Assembly (NCBI GenBank): GCA_025529335.1
Contig: JAMYHX010000224.1
Span: 1-64,000 of the forward strand
Source: Rhizopus sp. PT2906
Lineage: Eukaryota; Mucoromycota; Mucoromycetes; Mucorales; Rhizopodaceae
DNA length: 64,000 nucleotides
Reading direction: 5' to 3'
The notes under the pieces are model-generated. The model ran no database searches. It had not been told where the DNA came from and worked only from the letters and a program-made list of their open reading frames with translations. Shown in pieces: positions 46,125 to 57,902 of the stretch; the stretch's first letter is position 1, and the number at the start of each line of letters is the position of its first letter. The position numbers and the translations under genes are program-made.

Positions 46125-48477
46125 TTAGGCTCCTTTGGTTACTTGCATCAAAAATCGAATACGAGCACAAATTTCATCTATCGTCATTCTGTTAGTTTTT
46201 TTTTTCTTTCTTTCTTTTTTTTTTTTTTTTTTTTTTTTTTAAGGAAATGACTTACAAGCTTCCTTTGAACTTTCTGCTTCAAGGTCATACGTCTTGTAAT
46301 CCCTTTCTTTAAATACAATAATCTTGAAATTCGATGGAACTTTTTTACTCTGTTTACAACTTCTTATAGCGCTTGCATGAAACGATGTCTAAAAAACATG
46401 TATTAATTTTATAAATACGCCTTCTTTTTTTTCTTTTGTCATTTACCGTCTTGACAGAATCAAACATGCCTTTGTGTTCAGGTGGCATTAAATGAATATA
46501 ATCTCCGTCAATTGCTAATATATACACTTTTTTACTAACAAACATGGGCATCTTTCTGCTAACAGAATATTTCTGCTAATATCGTTTAATAACCATGGTG
46601 TATAATCATAAATATAAAGACATTATCACCTTGTACTGTGAAAATATTCCATCATTTGCATTTGCTGCCGTTGGTCTTTGGTTTACATCTGAAAAATACA
46701 TTGGATGAGTAACTTCGTCCTTTTTGCGTTTAATAGGTGATCGCCATAGATGATTAGCTGCATACAATGTGTGAATGGGATGAATGTATCGAACTAAATA
46801 TAACTTACTGCTTGGTATTGTCAGTGTTCTCTCTTTCTTGACAAGTGTCAGATCTGTAATCTCCTTCATACTTTCCACTGTCGTATCATTCGGCACGATC
46901 ACATTCGTATCTGCGATCGTCAACATGTATCCATTTGCATCCAGTTTTCGTTTTCTGCACACTAACTCGAGCACATCGCCAATGAACATTTCTGCATAAA
47001 CCGGTATGGCTGTCGTAGCCGAGACTTCCTCGTTTGTCATCAGTTTGATTCGGAAGTATTTTAATGGTGTCATTGGCATCGTAGCCTTGGTCAATGTTGC
47101 TTTGGATGATGGTACAGGAACAGCTACAGTGGATGGATCAGGCTCCTGTGCGGCTGTACGGTGATGCATGAGATGATGGGTTGGTATATCTTCTTGTTGG
47201 GTTGAAGTGGGTATCGTTGTCGATTCGGGTAAAACAGCTTGTTGCTTTTTCTGGCGCAAGGCTTCAATATCTGGCTTTGTCTTGCCCATCTTGGCCCGCG
47301 TGATGTCGTTTTGTTTGACTTTAAAGTCTCAGTAAAGATAGCCATTATCATGTTTATGTTATTACCTTGTGACGGTGTTGCTCTACATAGAGCAAATTGA
47401 TCAAATGAGACACGGTCGATACGTCTTGTTCTGTCCACCGCTAAGTAAACCAATTAAGGTCAGACTAGATTTATTATTATTATTATTATCACTATTATTT
47501 ACCTGGTAAATCTTCTTCTATCTCTCCATCGTCCTCAGCAATCAGCAAGACCCACTCGGACAGATCATAGCTCTCGACCTCTAACTCAGGACCACGCTTT
47601 TGTTCTACATAGTCGTATAATATATATCCAATCACATCATCAATCAATGCATCTGGCTTTACGATCAACTTTACAGGCTCATAGGGTTTAAACGAGCACG
47701 GTATATACACACAAAGATTGATTGGTTTAGCTTCTCCTTTGCCCGACGCAAACGCGTATTCTGCAAACGGATTCTCTGCTGCCGTTGCCTTTTCAGCAAT
47801 GAGCGCAGATAACGCCGACTTCTGCTGCTGTTGAATTGGTGTGACCTTTTTGGTATATGACAGTGGGTGTTCGGTTGCAACGACCTGTGTGATCTTTTTC
47901 TCGGGCTGGTCCTCTGGAGACTCATGGCTGCTTGTTGGAAAGGGAAACATGCTCACATTGGCTTCTTCGATTGAGGAACGTGGAGAAGGGTCAATGGCAG
48001 ACTCCACAGAGGGATGAAGTGAGGTTTCTTCTTGGTTTGGATGTGTGGCGTTGAATAGTCCTACAGGCGGTTGTTGTTGTTCTTCTATTTTACTTTTTTA
48101 TAGTTGTCAGTATTTCTAGTTTATATTTGTTTAAATGTTTACTTTTCTAATTCTTGTCTTTCTTCCTCATCCATGTCTTCTTCTTCTTCTTCATCACTGT
48201 CAGTTTCCTTCTTAGTCAACGGTCGAATAGGTACATATTGTTTTCTATGTCTATAACTTCGTTTTGTTGTACGTGGGCTTGTCGTCAGTTTGCTTTCGGT
48301 CATGGGAGGAGAATAACAATATTGCATCTCGGGATAGAGAGGTGCTGCTAGTCTCACATAGTCATCTGACATGACAGTAGGTGGGAAGCTAATGATGCGT
48401 TCTCCTCGTTCATCTACTCGCAAGAATTTTATTCGACTAATGTGAATCAAGTATAAAGGATCTGTAATCAGTGACAT
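46125..48477 (-). CDS. SIN1: SIN1/AVO1, TORC2 subunit
   Basis: Scaffold of TOR complex 2 that recruits AGC kinase substrates at the plasma membrane. Multi-exon, ATG at 48477. The N-terminus, LITDPLYLIHISRIKFLRVD and GERIISFPP, is the conserved Sin1 start. An acidic stretch EEEEEDMDEEE follows. The CRIM domain spans about 47370-47860 (NPFAEYAFASGKGEAKPINL; EVESYDLSEWVLLIAEDDG). A Raf-like Ras-binding domain (FRIKLMTNEEVSATTAIPVY) follows. The C-terminal PH domain reads SFHASAIRSCKQSKKVPSNF and DYKTYDLEAESSKEAYEICA with the end RIRFLMQVTKGA (TAA at 46125-46127). All domains are in order and no lesion was seen. The start is 103 bases from the divergent gene at 48581. Confidence 0.92.
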
Positions 48478-48580
48478 TTTTGATATATTTAAAAAAAAAA
48501 GAAAGAGGGGAAATTAATAGGGAAATTACATAATGATTTAACCCTTTTTTTTTTCTCTCTCTTTTATTTTTAATTATATC

Positions 48581-49252
48581 ATGCAACGATTCATTAAACC
48601 ACCACTACAACAACCAAAGATAACCTCTGTTCAGCGACGCATGTATTCAAATCGACCATTAGTTCAGCTCTTGATGCGTATGACACCTACTCAACGGCGT
48701 ATCACTTTATTTGGTACAGGTATTGCTGCGACCCTTGTGCTAGGCCCATTTCTGCTGGTAGGTCTTGGTGGAATAGCAGCAGTAGGCGCTTTTCAATTCT
48801 GGAAGCTCAAGAGACAACTCAACCAAGCAACGATACAACAACAGCCTCTGTCAGTCTGGTCAGACCTCTTTGCAAACTATTACAATGTTCCTTTGTCAAG
48901 AAACAGCGTATTGCAGGAAGAGGCCCTGAAAAGGGTCGAAGATTGGGCACAGACTAGCCATGGTCGATCGACTCTGATGGATCATGGTATCCGGCCAGAC
49001 GATTTGACCAGTCGTGCTTATTTACGAGGTACCTCATCCACATCCATCATGGTCCAAGGAATTACACAACAGCAGATAAAACTCGAATTTGATTTAAGCG
49101 ATTGTATCTTATTGGTTTTTGCTGATCAGAATTCGAGTATCAAGGATATCCAACTGGTCAATCGAGTGGGACATGCATTGCATATACCATTGACAGTTCA
49201 ACAACAAAGAACAGGAAGGGTTATTGAAGGTGAATTTCATGATATAAAATAA
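48581..49252 (+). CDS. Putative mitochondrial membrane protein, 223 residues
   Basis: Intronless. The N-terminus is basic and Ser/Gln-rich (MQRFIKPPLQQPKITSVQRR), as expected for mitochondrial import. Residues about 45 to 75 form a hydrophobic hairpin (LFGTGIAATLVLGPFLLVGL then GGIAAVGAFQFWKLK). The rest is soluble (LSVWSDLFANYYNVP; LEFDLSDCILLVFADQ) with no recognised domain. Shares a short divergent promoter with SIN1. Role unknown. Confidence 0.7.
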   Translation: MQRFIKPPLQQPKITSVQRRMYSNRPLVQLLMRMTPTQRRITLFGTGIAATLVLGPFLLVGLGGIAAVGAFQFWKLKRQLNQATIQQQPLSVWSDLFANYYNVPLSRNSVLQEEALKRVEDWAQTSHGRSTLMDHGIRPDDLTSRAYLRGTSSTSIMVQGITQQQIKLEFDLSDCILLVFADQNSSIKDIQLVNRVGHALHIPLTVQQQRTGRVIEGEFHDIK

Positions 49253-49487
49253 AGAAAGAATTTAATAGTAGAATGGTGATTTTTTTTATATATATGTGTG
49301 TGTGTGTGTGTGTGTTGTATGTGTCAATGTAGTAAGTAGTAGTAATGGTAGTAGTGGTAGTGGTAGAAATAAAAGTGTTTAAACGCAAAAGTATATTGAG
49401 GTTGCGTATAGTAGTGTACAAATAGTAGTCAATAATAATAGTAATAGTAAATGGACACCTGCCATTCGTTTTCTTCTTTTTTGTTCT

Positions 49488-50525
49488 TTACTCTTTAGTA
49501 TCATCAAGTCGAATTACCATAACACTCAAGTTATCTGTACTAAAATTAGCCAATGCATGATCTAGTAATTTTTGACTTGCGACCTGAGGGTCTTGTATAT
49601 CTTTGATGAGGTCAACTGCATCTTGATCTTCACAAACGTCCCAAAGCTATTAAACATCTAAGTACACACACTATAAGAAGGTTTGTATTCAACTCACTCC
49701 GTCGCATGCTAAAATTAGAAACTCGTCGTTCGGTCCTAGTTCTGTCTCGGTCGTAAAGGGATTTCCAACAACAAATTCCTTCATGACACTGTCGCCTAAT
49801 GATCGTGTTACGGCTAATACTCCATTCACACGGTTGTTCATCATAAATCCTCCCAAGTCCATGATGCGTTTTGCTTCTTGAGAATCAGATCCCTTATGAT
49901 CATAAGATAGTCGAACTGCTTTGTTTTGACGACTATAATGAATGAATACATAAAGTAAAAAAGAAGAATAGTTCCTTACCACAAGACAGCACGCGCATCA
50001 CCTACGTTTCCAGTATATAAAATACGCTAATGTAGAGGGTCAGTTGTAAGAATTTTGTAATAAATATATATATTTAACCTTGTTATTTTCAGCCACCTTC
50101 ACAAAGGCAACGATAGCTGTACAGCCAGAGAACTTTCCTTCACGTTCATTGACTTGGTTGTCCACTCTTAGGAAAGCTTTATTTAAAATTTCCGGAACTG
50201 ATTCGTCTGGGTTACTTTCTTCAATTACGTTGGCCAACACCTATTTACGATTATGAATAATTTGTAAAACCTCTTTTATATTTTTTCATACTTTATCAAA
50301 GTTATTCCCACACCATTCAGCTGTTGCCTTTCCAGCATGTCCGTCAAAAATAGCAAAGAAGCCCTGACGAGGTACACCCATGTAATTGAATACAAAGGTA
50401 TGAGCATCTTCCATTGTTCTACGACATCGTTTATTGCGATCTTCAGATACTCCTAATAAGAATCCAGGTGCCTTTTTGGCTTGTTTTGTTGAAGTTGTTG
50501 TTGCTGTCGTAGAAGATTGCTCCAT
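49488..50525 (-). CDS. PP2C-type protein phosphatase (Ptc1-like)
   Basis: Mn2+/Mg2+-dependent Ser/Thr phosphatase. About five exons, ATG at 50525, TAA at 49488-49490. Metal and active-site motifs are all visible: [98 protein letters not shown] then [11 protein letters not shown], and [19 protein letters not shown]. Acidic ligands are intact. Compact catalytic domain only, like Ptc1, which dampens MAPK pathways in yeast. The ATG further upstream in a poly-purine tract (50597) adds a Phe-rich leader and is not preferred. Confidence 0.93.
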
Positions 50526-50673
50526 AATAGAAAAAAGTAAAAAAAAAAGTAAAAAAAAAAGTAAAAAAGAAAAAAGAAAAAATTTATTGTTAATCAAAAA
50601 TGTGTCCCCCCTTTTCTTTCCTCTAAAACTCCTTTCAAAATAAATAAAGAAAAAGAGAACAGAAATGTTCTCC

Positions 50674-51735
50674 TTATTTTATCTTTTGTAGCTTTTTATT
50701 AGCAAATTTGAGTTTGGTTTGAGTTCTGTCGACATCAGCATCCAGTTCATCCAATAATTGATTTTGTGTATCCAATTCATGTCCAATCGTAATGCCCAAT
50801 TGCTTTTGTCTGGCCAAAATAGAACTAAATTGCTCAATTTGCTGATCTTGTTCTTTCATCAACTGGTCTTGATAGACAACTAATCCTTCATTATCTAATC
50901 CTCTTGTCACTTCTGTCTCTTGTAATTGTTTTTTGTAGGCTGCACCAAACGCTCTTCCCATACCTTTGCGTTCTGGTTTGATTTCATTAAATAATGCTTT
51001 TCGTTCCTGCGTGACAGGTTGTTGCTTTTGTTGTTCAAGTTGTTGATCGGCGCGTGCGGAGGTATTAGCGAGCTGCATGAGAGCATCCTTTTCGTCTTTG
51101 AGAGATGAGACCATATCCTGTCGTCTTCTCAGTTCGCCCTCTGATAGAATAGTCGATAAGCTATTCAATCCAGATTCAAGTGTCGATAATTTGGCTGACA
51201 AAAAGACAAGGAGTTTCTTGGCTTGTACTGTGCACTGGTGTGATGCTGATATTTCATTACGTGCCATATGGGTATGTTTTCGATTCATCAACGATCTGAC
51301 TTCTCGTGCCGTGTTACTCATCGTATGGTATTCATCTAACCAACTCTCGGATGTGTACATCTCCTTGGTTGATAGTGTATTATTGTTTGGTATAGCTAAA
51401 AACTCTCTCCAGATATCTGTCAATCTCCATCGATCGTCTCGACTGCTCAGGATACCTCGCAGGTATGCCTCAAGTCCTCGTCGTCGCTCTTCGATCCTTT
51501 CTGGGTCATTGAAGGTCCGAGGAAAGTAATGCTTGGGCGGTAGTGAAACAGGTCGTGTATGTTTAGGGAATATGGTTTGAAACATGGTGTCTAATTTCTC
51601 AAATTCTGAATATCGTTTCCAGACAAACCAATTGCGCACCGCAGCATGTACTTCAATCTTGTAAACTGTATGTGGTTTTGGTTGTTGTCGAGTCTCAGTT
51701 TCTCGAATGTAGATGGCTTGAACGACTTCACTCAT
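50674..51735 (-). CDS. VAM7: Vam7-like vacuolar SNARE with PX domain
   Basis: Soluble Qc-SNARE for vacuole fusion, recruited through PI3P. Intronless, 353 residues. The N-terminal PX domain reads YKIEVHAAVRNWFVWKRYSE, LPPKHYFPRTFNDPERIEER and RRGLEAYLRGIL. The middle is helical. The C-terminal SNARE motif reads LMKEQDQQIEQFSSILARQK then LGITIGHELDTQNQLLDELD and VDRTQTKLKFANKKLQKI. The zero-layer Gln is plausible in the NQLLDELD stretch. There is no membrane anchor, as in yeast Vam7. Size matches. Well supported. Confidence 0.93.
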   Translation of the reverse strand: MSEVVQAIYIRETETRQQPKPHTVYKIEVHAAVRNWFVWKRYSEFEKLDTMFQTIFPKHTRPVSLPPKHYFPRTFNDPERIEERRRGLEAYLRGILSSRDDRWRLTDIWREFLAIPNNNTLSTKEMYTSESWLDEYHTMSNTAREVRSLMNRKHTHMARNEISASHQCTVQAKKLLVFLSAKLSTLESGLNSLSTILSEGELRRRQDMVSSLKDEKDALMQLANTSARADQQLEQQKQQPVTQERKALFNEIKPERKGMGRAFGAAYKKQLQETEVTRGLDNEGLVVYQDQLMKEQDQQIEQFSSILARQKQLGITIGHELDTQNQLLDELDADVDRTQTKLKFANKKLQKIK

Positions 51736-51869
51736 CAGTAAAGAAAGAAAGAGAGAAAAAGAAAAGGAAAAAAAGGGAAAAGGAAAATATTTTTATTTGC
51801 GTCACAAATAGAGTCATGCCGCCTTCAACATCTTTAAGCGGGGATCAATTCGGCTGTTATTTATTTGCA

Positions 51870-53039
51870 TTAAGCCAGTTTTTGAGCAACGACGACGTTG
51901 ACATTATAGTATCCACTTGTCGTTGCCATGCAATGTTCTAGCTCTTTGAGATAATTTTCTTCCTCCGTTTTGTTATTTAAGCCTAAAATGGGTGCTGCCA
52001 CTGTCATTCCTGTCTTTGAACCTTCTAACCAACACCAAATGAGCTTTTTGGCTAGCCGAGTTCCTGTTGCTGGACAAGATGTTTATAACAGTATTCTCTA
52101 TATAAGAGACACTTACTGGTATCATTATATCGAAACTGTGAGTCAATAATCGTTGTATTGCCAGCCTCTTTTACTAATCTTTCTAGTTCTCCTCCAATAC
52201 GTGGATTCTGTCCTATTGCTTTACAGATCGTATGCACTATTAAAAAGGAGGGACTATAAGTGTCTATTCATTTCTCCCCCCTTTTTTTTTCTTTTACCAG
52301 CTGATAAAGACTTGTAAAAGACAGTATCTTTTTGCTCGGGTAGCTAAGGAAAGTAAAAGATAAGGCCTTTTTTTAAAGGTTACACTTTGTATACTTACTT
52401 CAATGTTTGCATCTACTATCTGCACCAATCCTCCTGGCTTGGTGACTCGAAGTAACTCCTTGATTGCACCAGGCCATTCGTCCTCGCGTAGGGCAAAGAT
52501 CATCAATCTCATATGAACAAAGTCAAAGGTATTATCTTCATAAGGAAGTGTTTCCAGGATATTTCCAATCTTGAAAGTGAATTGTTTTGGCATCATGTTT
52601 GTAGGAATGGCTTGAACTATGTCACATCCATGATAATCACATCCAGGATAATCAGTGATCATATCCTACGCTCTTTAAATCAATCCTTGGCCATGTTTGC
52701 TGTCTGTTTATCTCAACTTACCATTATCCAAGCTCCTGAACCACAACCGACGTCTAGAACAGATAAATTTCCTTTGCTGAAATTCAATGGTACACTTGGC
52801 ATAACGTTTCTAAGCTACGAATAAGCCCCCCAAACAAATAAAATTACATATTTAGCAAATATTACCCTTCAAGCATTTCTTTAAAAGCAAAATGTTGCTA
52901 TACAACAGTAAATATTACCCTGTATTCTAATCCTCTTTGTCCTTACCCCTGTTAACCTCATCTGTTCTTCATCATCCTTGGGAAGCCAATAGCTTGATGT
53001 CTCAATATCATGAAACTCTCTATCTGAAATAACCGGCAT
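51870..53039 (-). CDS. SAM-dependent methyltransferase, LaeA/UMTA-like, copy C
   Basis: Seven exons, ATG at 53039, TAA at 51870-51872. The N-terminus is short (MPVISDREFHDIETSSYWLP) compared with copies B and D. Exon 2 is QHFAFKEMLEG. Motif I is VLDVGCGSGAWIM. The central exon has DYHGCDIVQAIP, FTFKIGNILETLPYEDNTF and DFVHMRLMIFALRED. Later exons read LPEQKDTVFYKSLSA, GQNPRIGGELERLVKEAGN and the end VNVVVAQKLA. Canonical introns throughout and no lesion. Bases 52394-52598 match copy D with one difference, although the rest of the gene is much less similar. Substrate unknown. Confidence 0.88.
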
Positions 53040-53916
53040 AATATCCTTGCGTGATTAGTTTTAAAAGAAATAAAGGAAACGAAAAGAATTTCATGGTTTC
53101 CTTCTTTTCACTGTACAACATTTGTACATTACACCAGAGGACGGGCAAGGTCTGACAGAATCTTGTGTTCTTAGACTTCCAGGAATAGCAATATCAAAGT
53201 TGCTCAAAAGGCTTGATGCGTTGTGAAAAAAAAAATTAGTATGTTCAAAGAGTTAATAAGACGCGTATTATATTCAAAAGATGAAAAAAAGAGGAAAAGT
53301 TATCTTTAAAGTATCAATATGAGACACACTTGTTTAGATTGATCAAAAAATAGCTACCTTCTATCCTGAATGTATCTAAAACAGGATCTACATTTAAAAG
53401 ACCAAGAAGAATATCACATTAAGGTGTTACTGCTTTCATTACCAAATAATCCTTTTAGATATATATATCATTATGCAGATTAAGCTGTTGCATCAAAGAT
53501 TCGTAAACAAGGTGCAATCATGGCTTGAAATGAAGGTTGAAGCTGTTATTGTCTGCAGATTTCCTTGATCCACCAGCGAAATAAAAAAAAAAAAGCATCA
53601 TCTTGGTCATATTCCCCTCTCGATTCATTCTTTTCATTCAAGAGCTACCATCAACAACATATCTCATGATAACTTTCTGTGTTTTTCAGTTTCATGTTTT
53701 AAAGTCTTTCACTTGGAGTAATATAGTTTGTGGCCTTCTATTTGACAGTTGGCATCATAATCGTACAAATGATTCAGTTGGATTCCTGACTGATACATCT
53801 AGATTAGCTTCATCTTCATATATCTATCATCATCTGTAATTTCAGGCATGCAAAATCCACACTTGTAGTAATTCATTGTGCGATATCCTTCCTTTTCCAT
53901 AATCTACACGGGACTA
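53040..53916. other. Upstream region of methyltransferase C
   Basis: No gene is supported. AT-rich; the 78-codon frame at 53603-53839 has no motif. Confidence 0.4.
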
Positions 53917-54016
53917 TAGTATTTCCAGAAAGTAATGTCGCAAAAATTGAATTTTTACAATACAAAATATACAGGAATGCGACACCTTGGCACGACATTA
54001 ATTTTTAAAAGCACTG
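53917..54016 (+). mobile_element. 100-bp TA-flanked MITE, copy 3
   Basis: Starts TAGTATTTCCAGAAAGTAAT (first base T instead of C) and ends TTAATTTTTAAAAGCACTG, with TA on each side. Same length as the other two copies. Confidence 0.8.
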
Positions 54017-54029
54017 TACTTAGAACAAA

Positions 54030-54134
54030 GTATTTTCATATAACGCGCCATGCTTAATTCTTATTGGTCATGGTGAATTCACTTAATAATCTTGACTTTA
54101 TAGATAAAATGACATTGTTTGTAATAATGAGCTC
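54030..54134 (+). repeat. Direct repeat, left copy (partner 57285-57390)
   Basis: Begins GTATTTTCATATAACGCGCC and ends TTTGTAATAATGAGCTC. It matches the right copy closely, with about ten substitutions and one inserted G. Same orientation, 3.25 kb apart. Non-coding. Confidence 0.85.
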
Positions 54135-54439
54135 CCTCTCTCTTTTTTTTTTTTTTTTTTCTTTATTCTAATTAATTCCCTATCGCTTGTGCTTATTCCA
54201 TAATACAAAGCGACCTTCTTACTCTTAAGTTACAAAAGGACCAATTGCTTGGAAAGGATTGAATTTGTAAAATGATCTTGAAATCAAGTGTGGATGTAGT
54301 ATTCAGTGCTTAAACATAAGGTCTGTTACACCTTAATCCAATGTAGTCAACTCAGTTTAAAATATCTCAACTTCCCAATATATAAATGTAGATGGTGCTA
54401 TCCTCTCTTTTCTCTTGACTTTTTCCGAATAAAGATACA

Positions 54440-54850
54440 TACAGTCTCACCGTACTTTTGCTTTGTCTGATTACACATTTAACTCAAGTACAACAGTGGT
54501 TGATCTTATCGCATCCGATTTACTGGACGTCGCAAAAGGAACTTATACACCTGCAAGTGCTGAATGGCAAAATGGATCCCGTAGCGATATCTTGTATGGT
54601 ATCCGCTAAGGAATGTGTTGAAATAGAGGGTGAAAAAGAGCAAAGTTTTATGGATGTTGTTTATGTAATTTGCTCCAACAATGACAGATTGTTGCACAAA
54701 GTAGAAGATTCCTTCGCCAATGTTCCTGACATCATCAGTCGTATTTCTACGTTTATATCAAAGAAAATTATACACCCTTTGATGGAATATAATCAATATA
54801 TATTTTCGTACACAAGCCAAAGCCATCTTTTCTGCTCGATATTAACATAA
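54440..54850 (+). pseudogene. Decayed coding fragment, unrecognised
   Basis: Two overlapping frames both look partly protein-like: STTVVDLIASDLLDVAKGTY with EWQNGSRSDILYGI, then a stop, and EGEKEQSFMDVVYVICSNND in the other frame. This pattern suggests one frameshifted gene, inside the stretch bounded by the direct repeats. No family is recognised. Confidence 0.35.
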
Positions 54851-55629
54851 TATTTCGTATTAAGCCCACAACGCTGATTCATGGCACCTGTAGTCTATAG
54901 TAATTGACAACAATCACATTAATAGAATTCATAAGATGTAATTTGGTTGACAACATTTATTCTTCTATTTAAAAGTCAATTTCCTTCTTCCCATGAATCT
55001 TTTTCTTGACTCTGGTAATAAAAGGATTACAAAGAGATTCATTCCATCTTCTTGTATTCTAAATCTTTTCCGAGTTAAACCAATTATTCTTCAACGATAT
55101 CACAAAACAAAACGTATCTCGTGCATTGGAGTTCAATCAGTCGATCAAAAGAAAGTACGTGACTATAGAAGACTCTGACTCGTTTCTGGAACCTATCGCA
55201 GGCTACAGTCTCAAGAAAACGACATCAGAGGATCTCAGCGCGTAAGATGGTCTTGAATTCATTATCAGATACCGCTAGGAAAACATTTGAAAGACGAATT
55301 AGAAGCGCTGTCTGCAACTAGTATAAGAAAAAACATCCTTGCAAATGGGCATTCATCTCTTTTTTCTATCACGTGACAAAAAGTATACATGATACCTTCA
55401 TTACACTATATTCTCTTTATCTCATTACAGCATATTCAGTGTTAAGTTAATCGATGATGCATAAGAAGGGCGTGACTGTATCCATTGGCATTGGTACGGT
55501 TCTGATGCTGTGCATATCTTCAATATAGTAGCATGAAGTGTTTTAGAAAAAAAGTATTTATTTATTGAAGATTATTACCAAAAGCCAATGTTTTGCACCA
55601 AATAAAACCTAAAAGAGAAAAAAAAAAAA

Positions 55630-56110
55630 AAAAGGTTAGCAACTATGCCAAAAGACTTTTAAAGGTTCTGATTGCTGCTGTGACGACATTCTTCAAGTCA
55701 ACCAGTGACCATCAGAACAAGGGACCAGGCACCCATAAAAACCATCAGATCATCAAATACCAGAGCAGCCTGCAAAGGCCTGCAGTAGCAGACATACCGT
55801 TGGGGTGTGCATTAGCTGAGATTTGTCAATTGTCAACTAGCTTGTGTACCCCTTTGCGCCAGCCAGACAGCAGGAAGCATTATCAACCAATCTGTCACAG
55901 CTGTGATCTCAGACAACTAGCTCTCTGTAAAAATTCCAATCGAATGCCCATAACTCTCCTTTTGGCTGCCTGAAAGCCCTCCAGTTAAGTGATGAAACGA
56001 ACGGCCGTTGTCAGTTCAGGACACGTGTTGAGCATCATTGAAAGAGATCACATAGAAATCCTTGAACACACAATCATCGCCTTGCTGAGTAGGTTTTATA
56101 AAAAAACTTA
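55630..56110. other. Less AT-rich block without a convincing ORF
   Basis: About 480 bases of clearly higher GC than the surroundings, bounded on the left by an A run (55618-55634). In minus-strand sense it starts after a GTAAGT-like site near 56110 and ends in a T16 tract, as a Pol III transcript might. The plus frame 55593-55973 has no motif and is interrupted by nothing known. Could be a structured RNA gene or an old insertion; I cannot tell which. Confidence 0.3.
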
Positions 56111-56539
56111 CCTTGACCAAAGAGAGTATAAGAAAAAAAGAAAGAAAGAAGGATAAAGGCAAATTTCTCTTCTTTTTATACCTCTTTTTTAATTATGTGA
56201 AGTTATTGTTTTCAATAAATAAGGTTTTACTCCTTACAAGAAAATAAGGTTTACGCCCACACTTTTGTTTATTTCTAAAATGTTCTATGACTCTTTGCTT
56301 ATCATTTTATATTTACTCAGATTATCACTTGTATATGTATTTTAATGGAGTTATTCACCTCTATTTTTATATAGTAAAAAGACTAAAGAGTTATAATTTT
56401 CATGCATCCTTTGTTTATATTACTCGTTCCTGAGCTTATTTCCCTAGTTTTAGTTACACAAATTGTTTGTGTTACTCTACCGGATTCTTTTTTTTTCTAT
56501 GACTTTTGCAAGTAAAGACTAGATAAATACTGTTTTTTA

Positions 56540-57270
56540 GTAGTTGTTATATGGGGATGTTATTCTTGAGCTTGAAGATGGGGTTGACGCAGAGGATATG
56601 CATGAAAAAATACCAGTCATGTTTGAGCATAATAATCATGGTATGCTTTTCTCATACAAACTTTATGGCCCTGACAATATTAAGCAGTTCATTCTGTTAA
56701 TGTAGTGGCCCGTTTGATTCCTCGTCCTACAGTTTACGAAATACTTAAATAATGAAATGAAAATGATGAGGCTGTTGTTCCTGTTGGTCGTGTAAAATAG
56801 CCATCTAAGAAGACTACTGAAGTTCGTAAGGCAAATAATGTCCAAATTACACAAGAGCATACGTACGTCCCTTACTGATTTGATTGATAAAAATCTGTGT
56901 ATTGCAGTCAACATGGCTAGAAAAAGAGCTTTGTCAAATGTTTCAAGAACTTAGTATATATGAAAGAGAAAAACAGATTATTCTTAAAAAGTTTAAATAT
57001 TTATACTATAGACAGAGGTGTTACAGGAACCATTGAGCTTCGTTATAAGATAATAACAGAATGGAAAGCCGTTAGAGTTGATTTCCAAAACAATTGTGCG
57101 TTTATTACAAGATGCTTTCCCAAGTATCACTACAAAAGGTTATCTTGATAAGACATTCAGAGAGTTTTTGGGATTGAGTATCACACCTGTTTGGCGAGTA
57201 AGACAGTTGCTTGTCAATAATTATTACACACCTGTTCGTCTGACATGTTTACACCTGTCAGAATTTAAAC
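56540..57270 (+). pseudogene. Decayed coding fragment before the right direct repeat
   Basis: One reading frame gives long protein-like runs broken by stops: YGDVILELEDGVDAEDMHEK, LTDLIDKNLCIAVNMARKRA, LISKTIVRLLQDAFPSITTK and KTFREFLGLSITPVWRVRQL. It looks like a dead gene of a repeated family. I do not recognise which. Confidence 0.45.
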
Positions 57271-57284
57271 TTCATTTTTCCAAT

Positions 57285-57390
57285 GTATTTTCATATAGCG
57301 CACCATGCCTAATTCTTATTGGTCATGGGTGAATTCACTTAATAATCCTGACTTCATATATAAAATGACACTGTTTGTAATAATGAGCTC
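57285..57390 (+). repeat. Direct repeat, right copy (partner 54030-54134)
   Basis: Begins GTATTTTCATATAGCGCACC and ends TTTGTAATAATGAGCTC. It lies about 0.5 kb upstream of methyltransferase D. Confidence 0.85.
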
Positions 57391-57844
57391 TCTATTTTTC
57401 TCTTTTATAAATAAATGCACATGTGTATTTGTTCTTATTAGTCTGAACTATTTTTTGCATTCAAACCAATCAGTCTGAATTTGAGTAGTGCGCGGATCTT
57501 GAAAGTCGCCTTCTCGTTCCTTTACTCATGTGACTGAACCAATATTTTTCTTTTTTTTTTTAAAAAAAAAAAGAAAAGCTATTGTAAAAAACAGAATGAT
57601 GTATCTGAATGTAATGAGAAAAATAGCAAAAGATAAAGTGAAAGTATCAGTAAAGAGAGCAAGAGATTAAACAAACTTGAAACAAATATCAGGCTTCCGA
57701 CTTTATTATGATCAATCACCTGCAAGCTTAGAATTTGGCGGAGAGGAGTAAAGAATGTGTGACAAGTGGTTACTGTTGAATATGAAGGATAAAAACCAGC
57801 CCTTCATTTATTCTTCCCCTCTTTGTTTTTTTTTTTTGGGAGGA

Positions 57845-57852
57845 TATAAATA
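57845..57852 (+). promoter_or_regulatory. TATA box of methyltransferase D
   Basis: TATAAATA lies 50 bases before the ATG at 57903, after a GGGAGGA patch. Confidence 0.5.
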
Positions 57853-57902
57853 GGAGAGGGTGAGTTTATTGTTTTCTTTTTAAAATTAAAAATTGTGGCA
57901 AA

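Noticed and set aside
55593..55973. 126-codon open frame
   Set aside because: Starts in a poly-A/Lys run, shows no motif, and its composition fits non-coding sequence of higher GC.
54030..57390. An LTR retrotransposon bounded by the direct repeats
   Set aside because: The repeats are only about 105 bases. No TG...CA ends, primer-binding site, polypurine tract, reverse transcriptase or integrase was seen.
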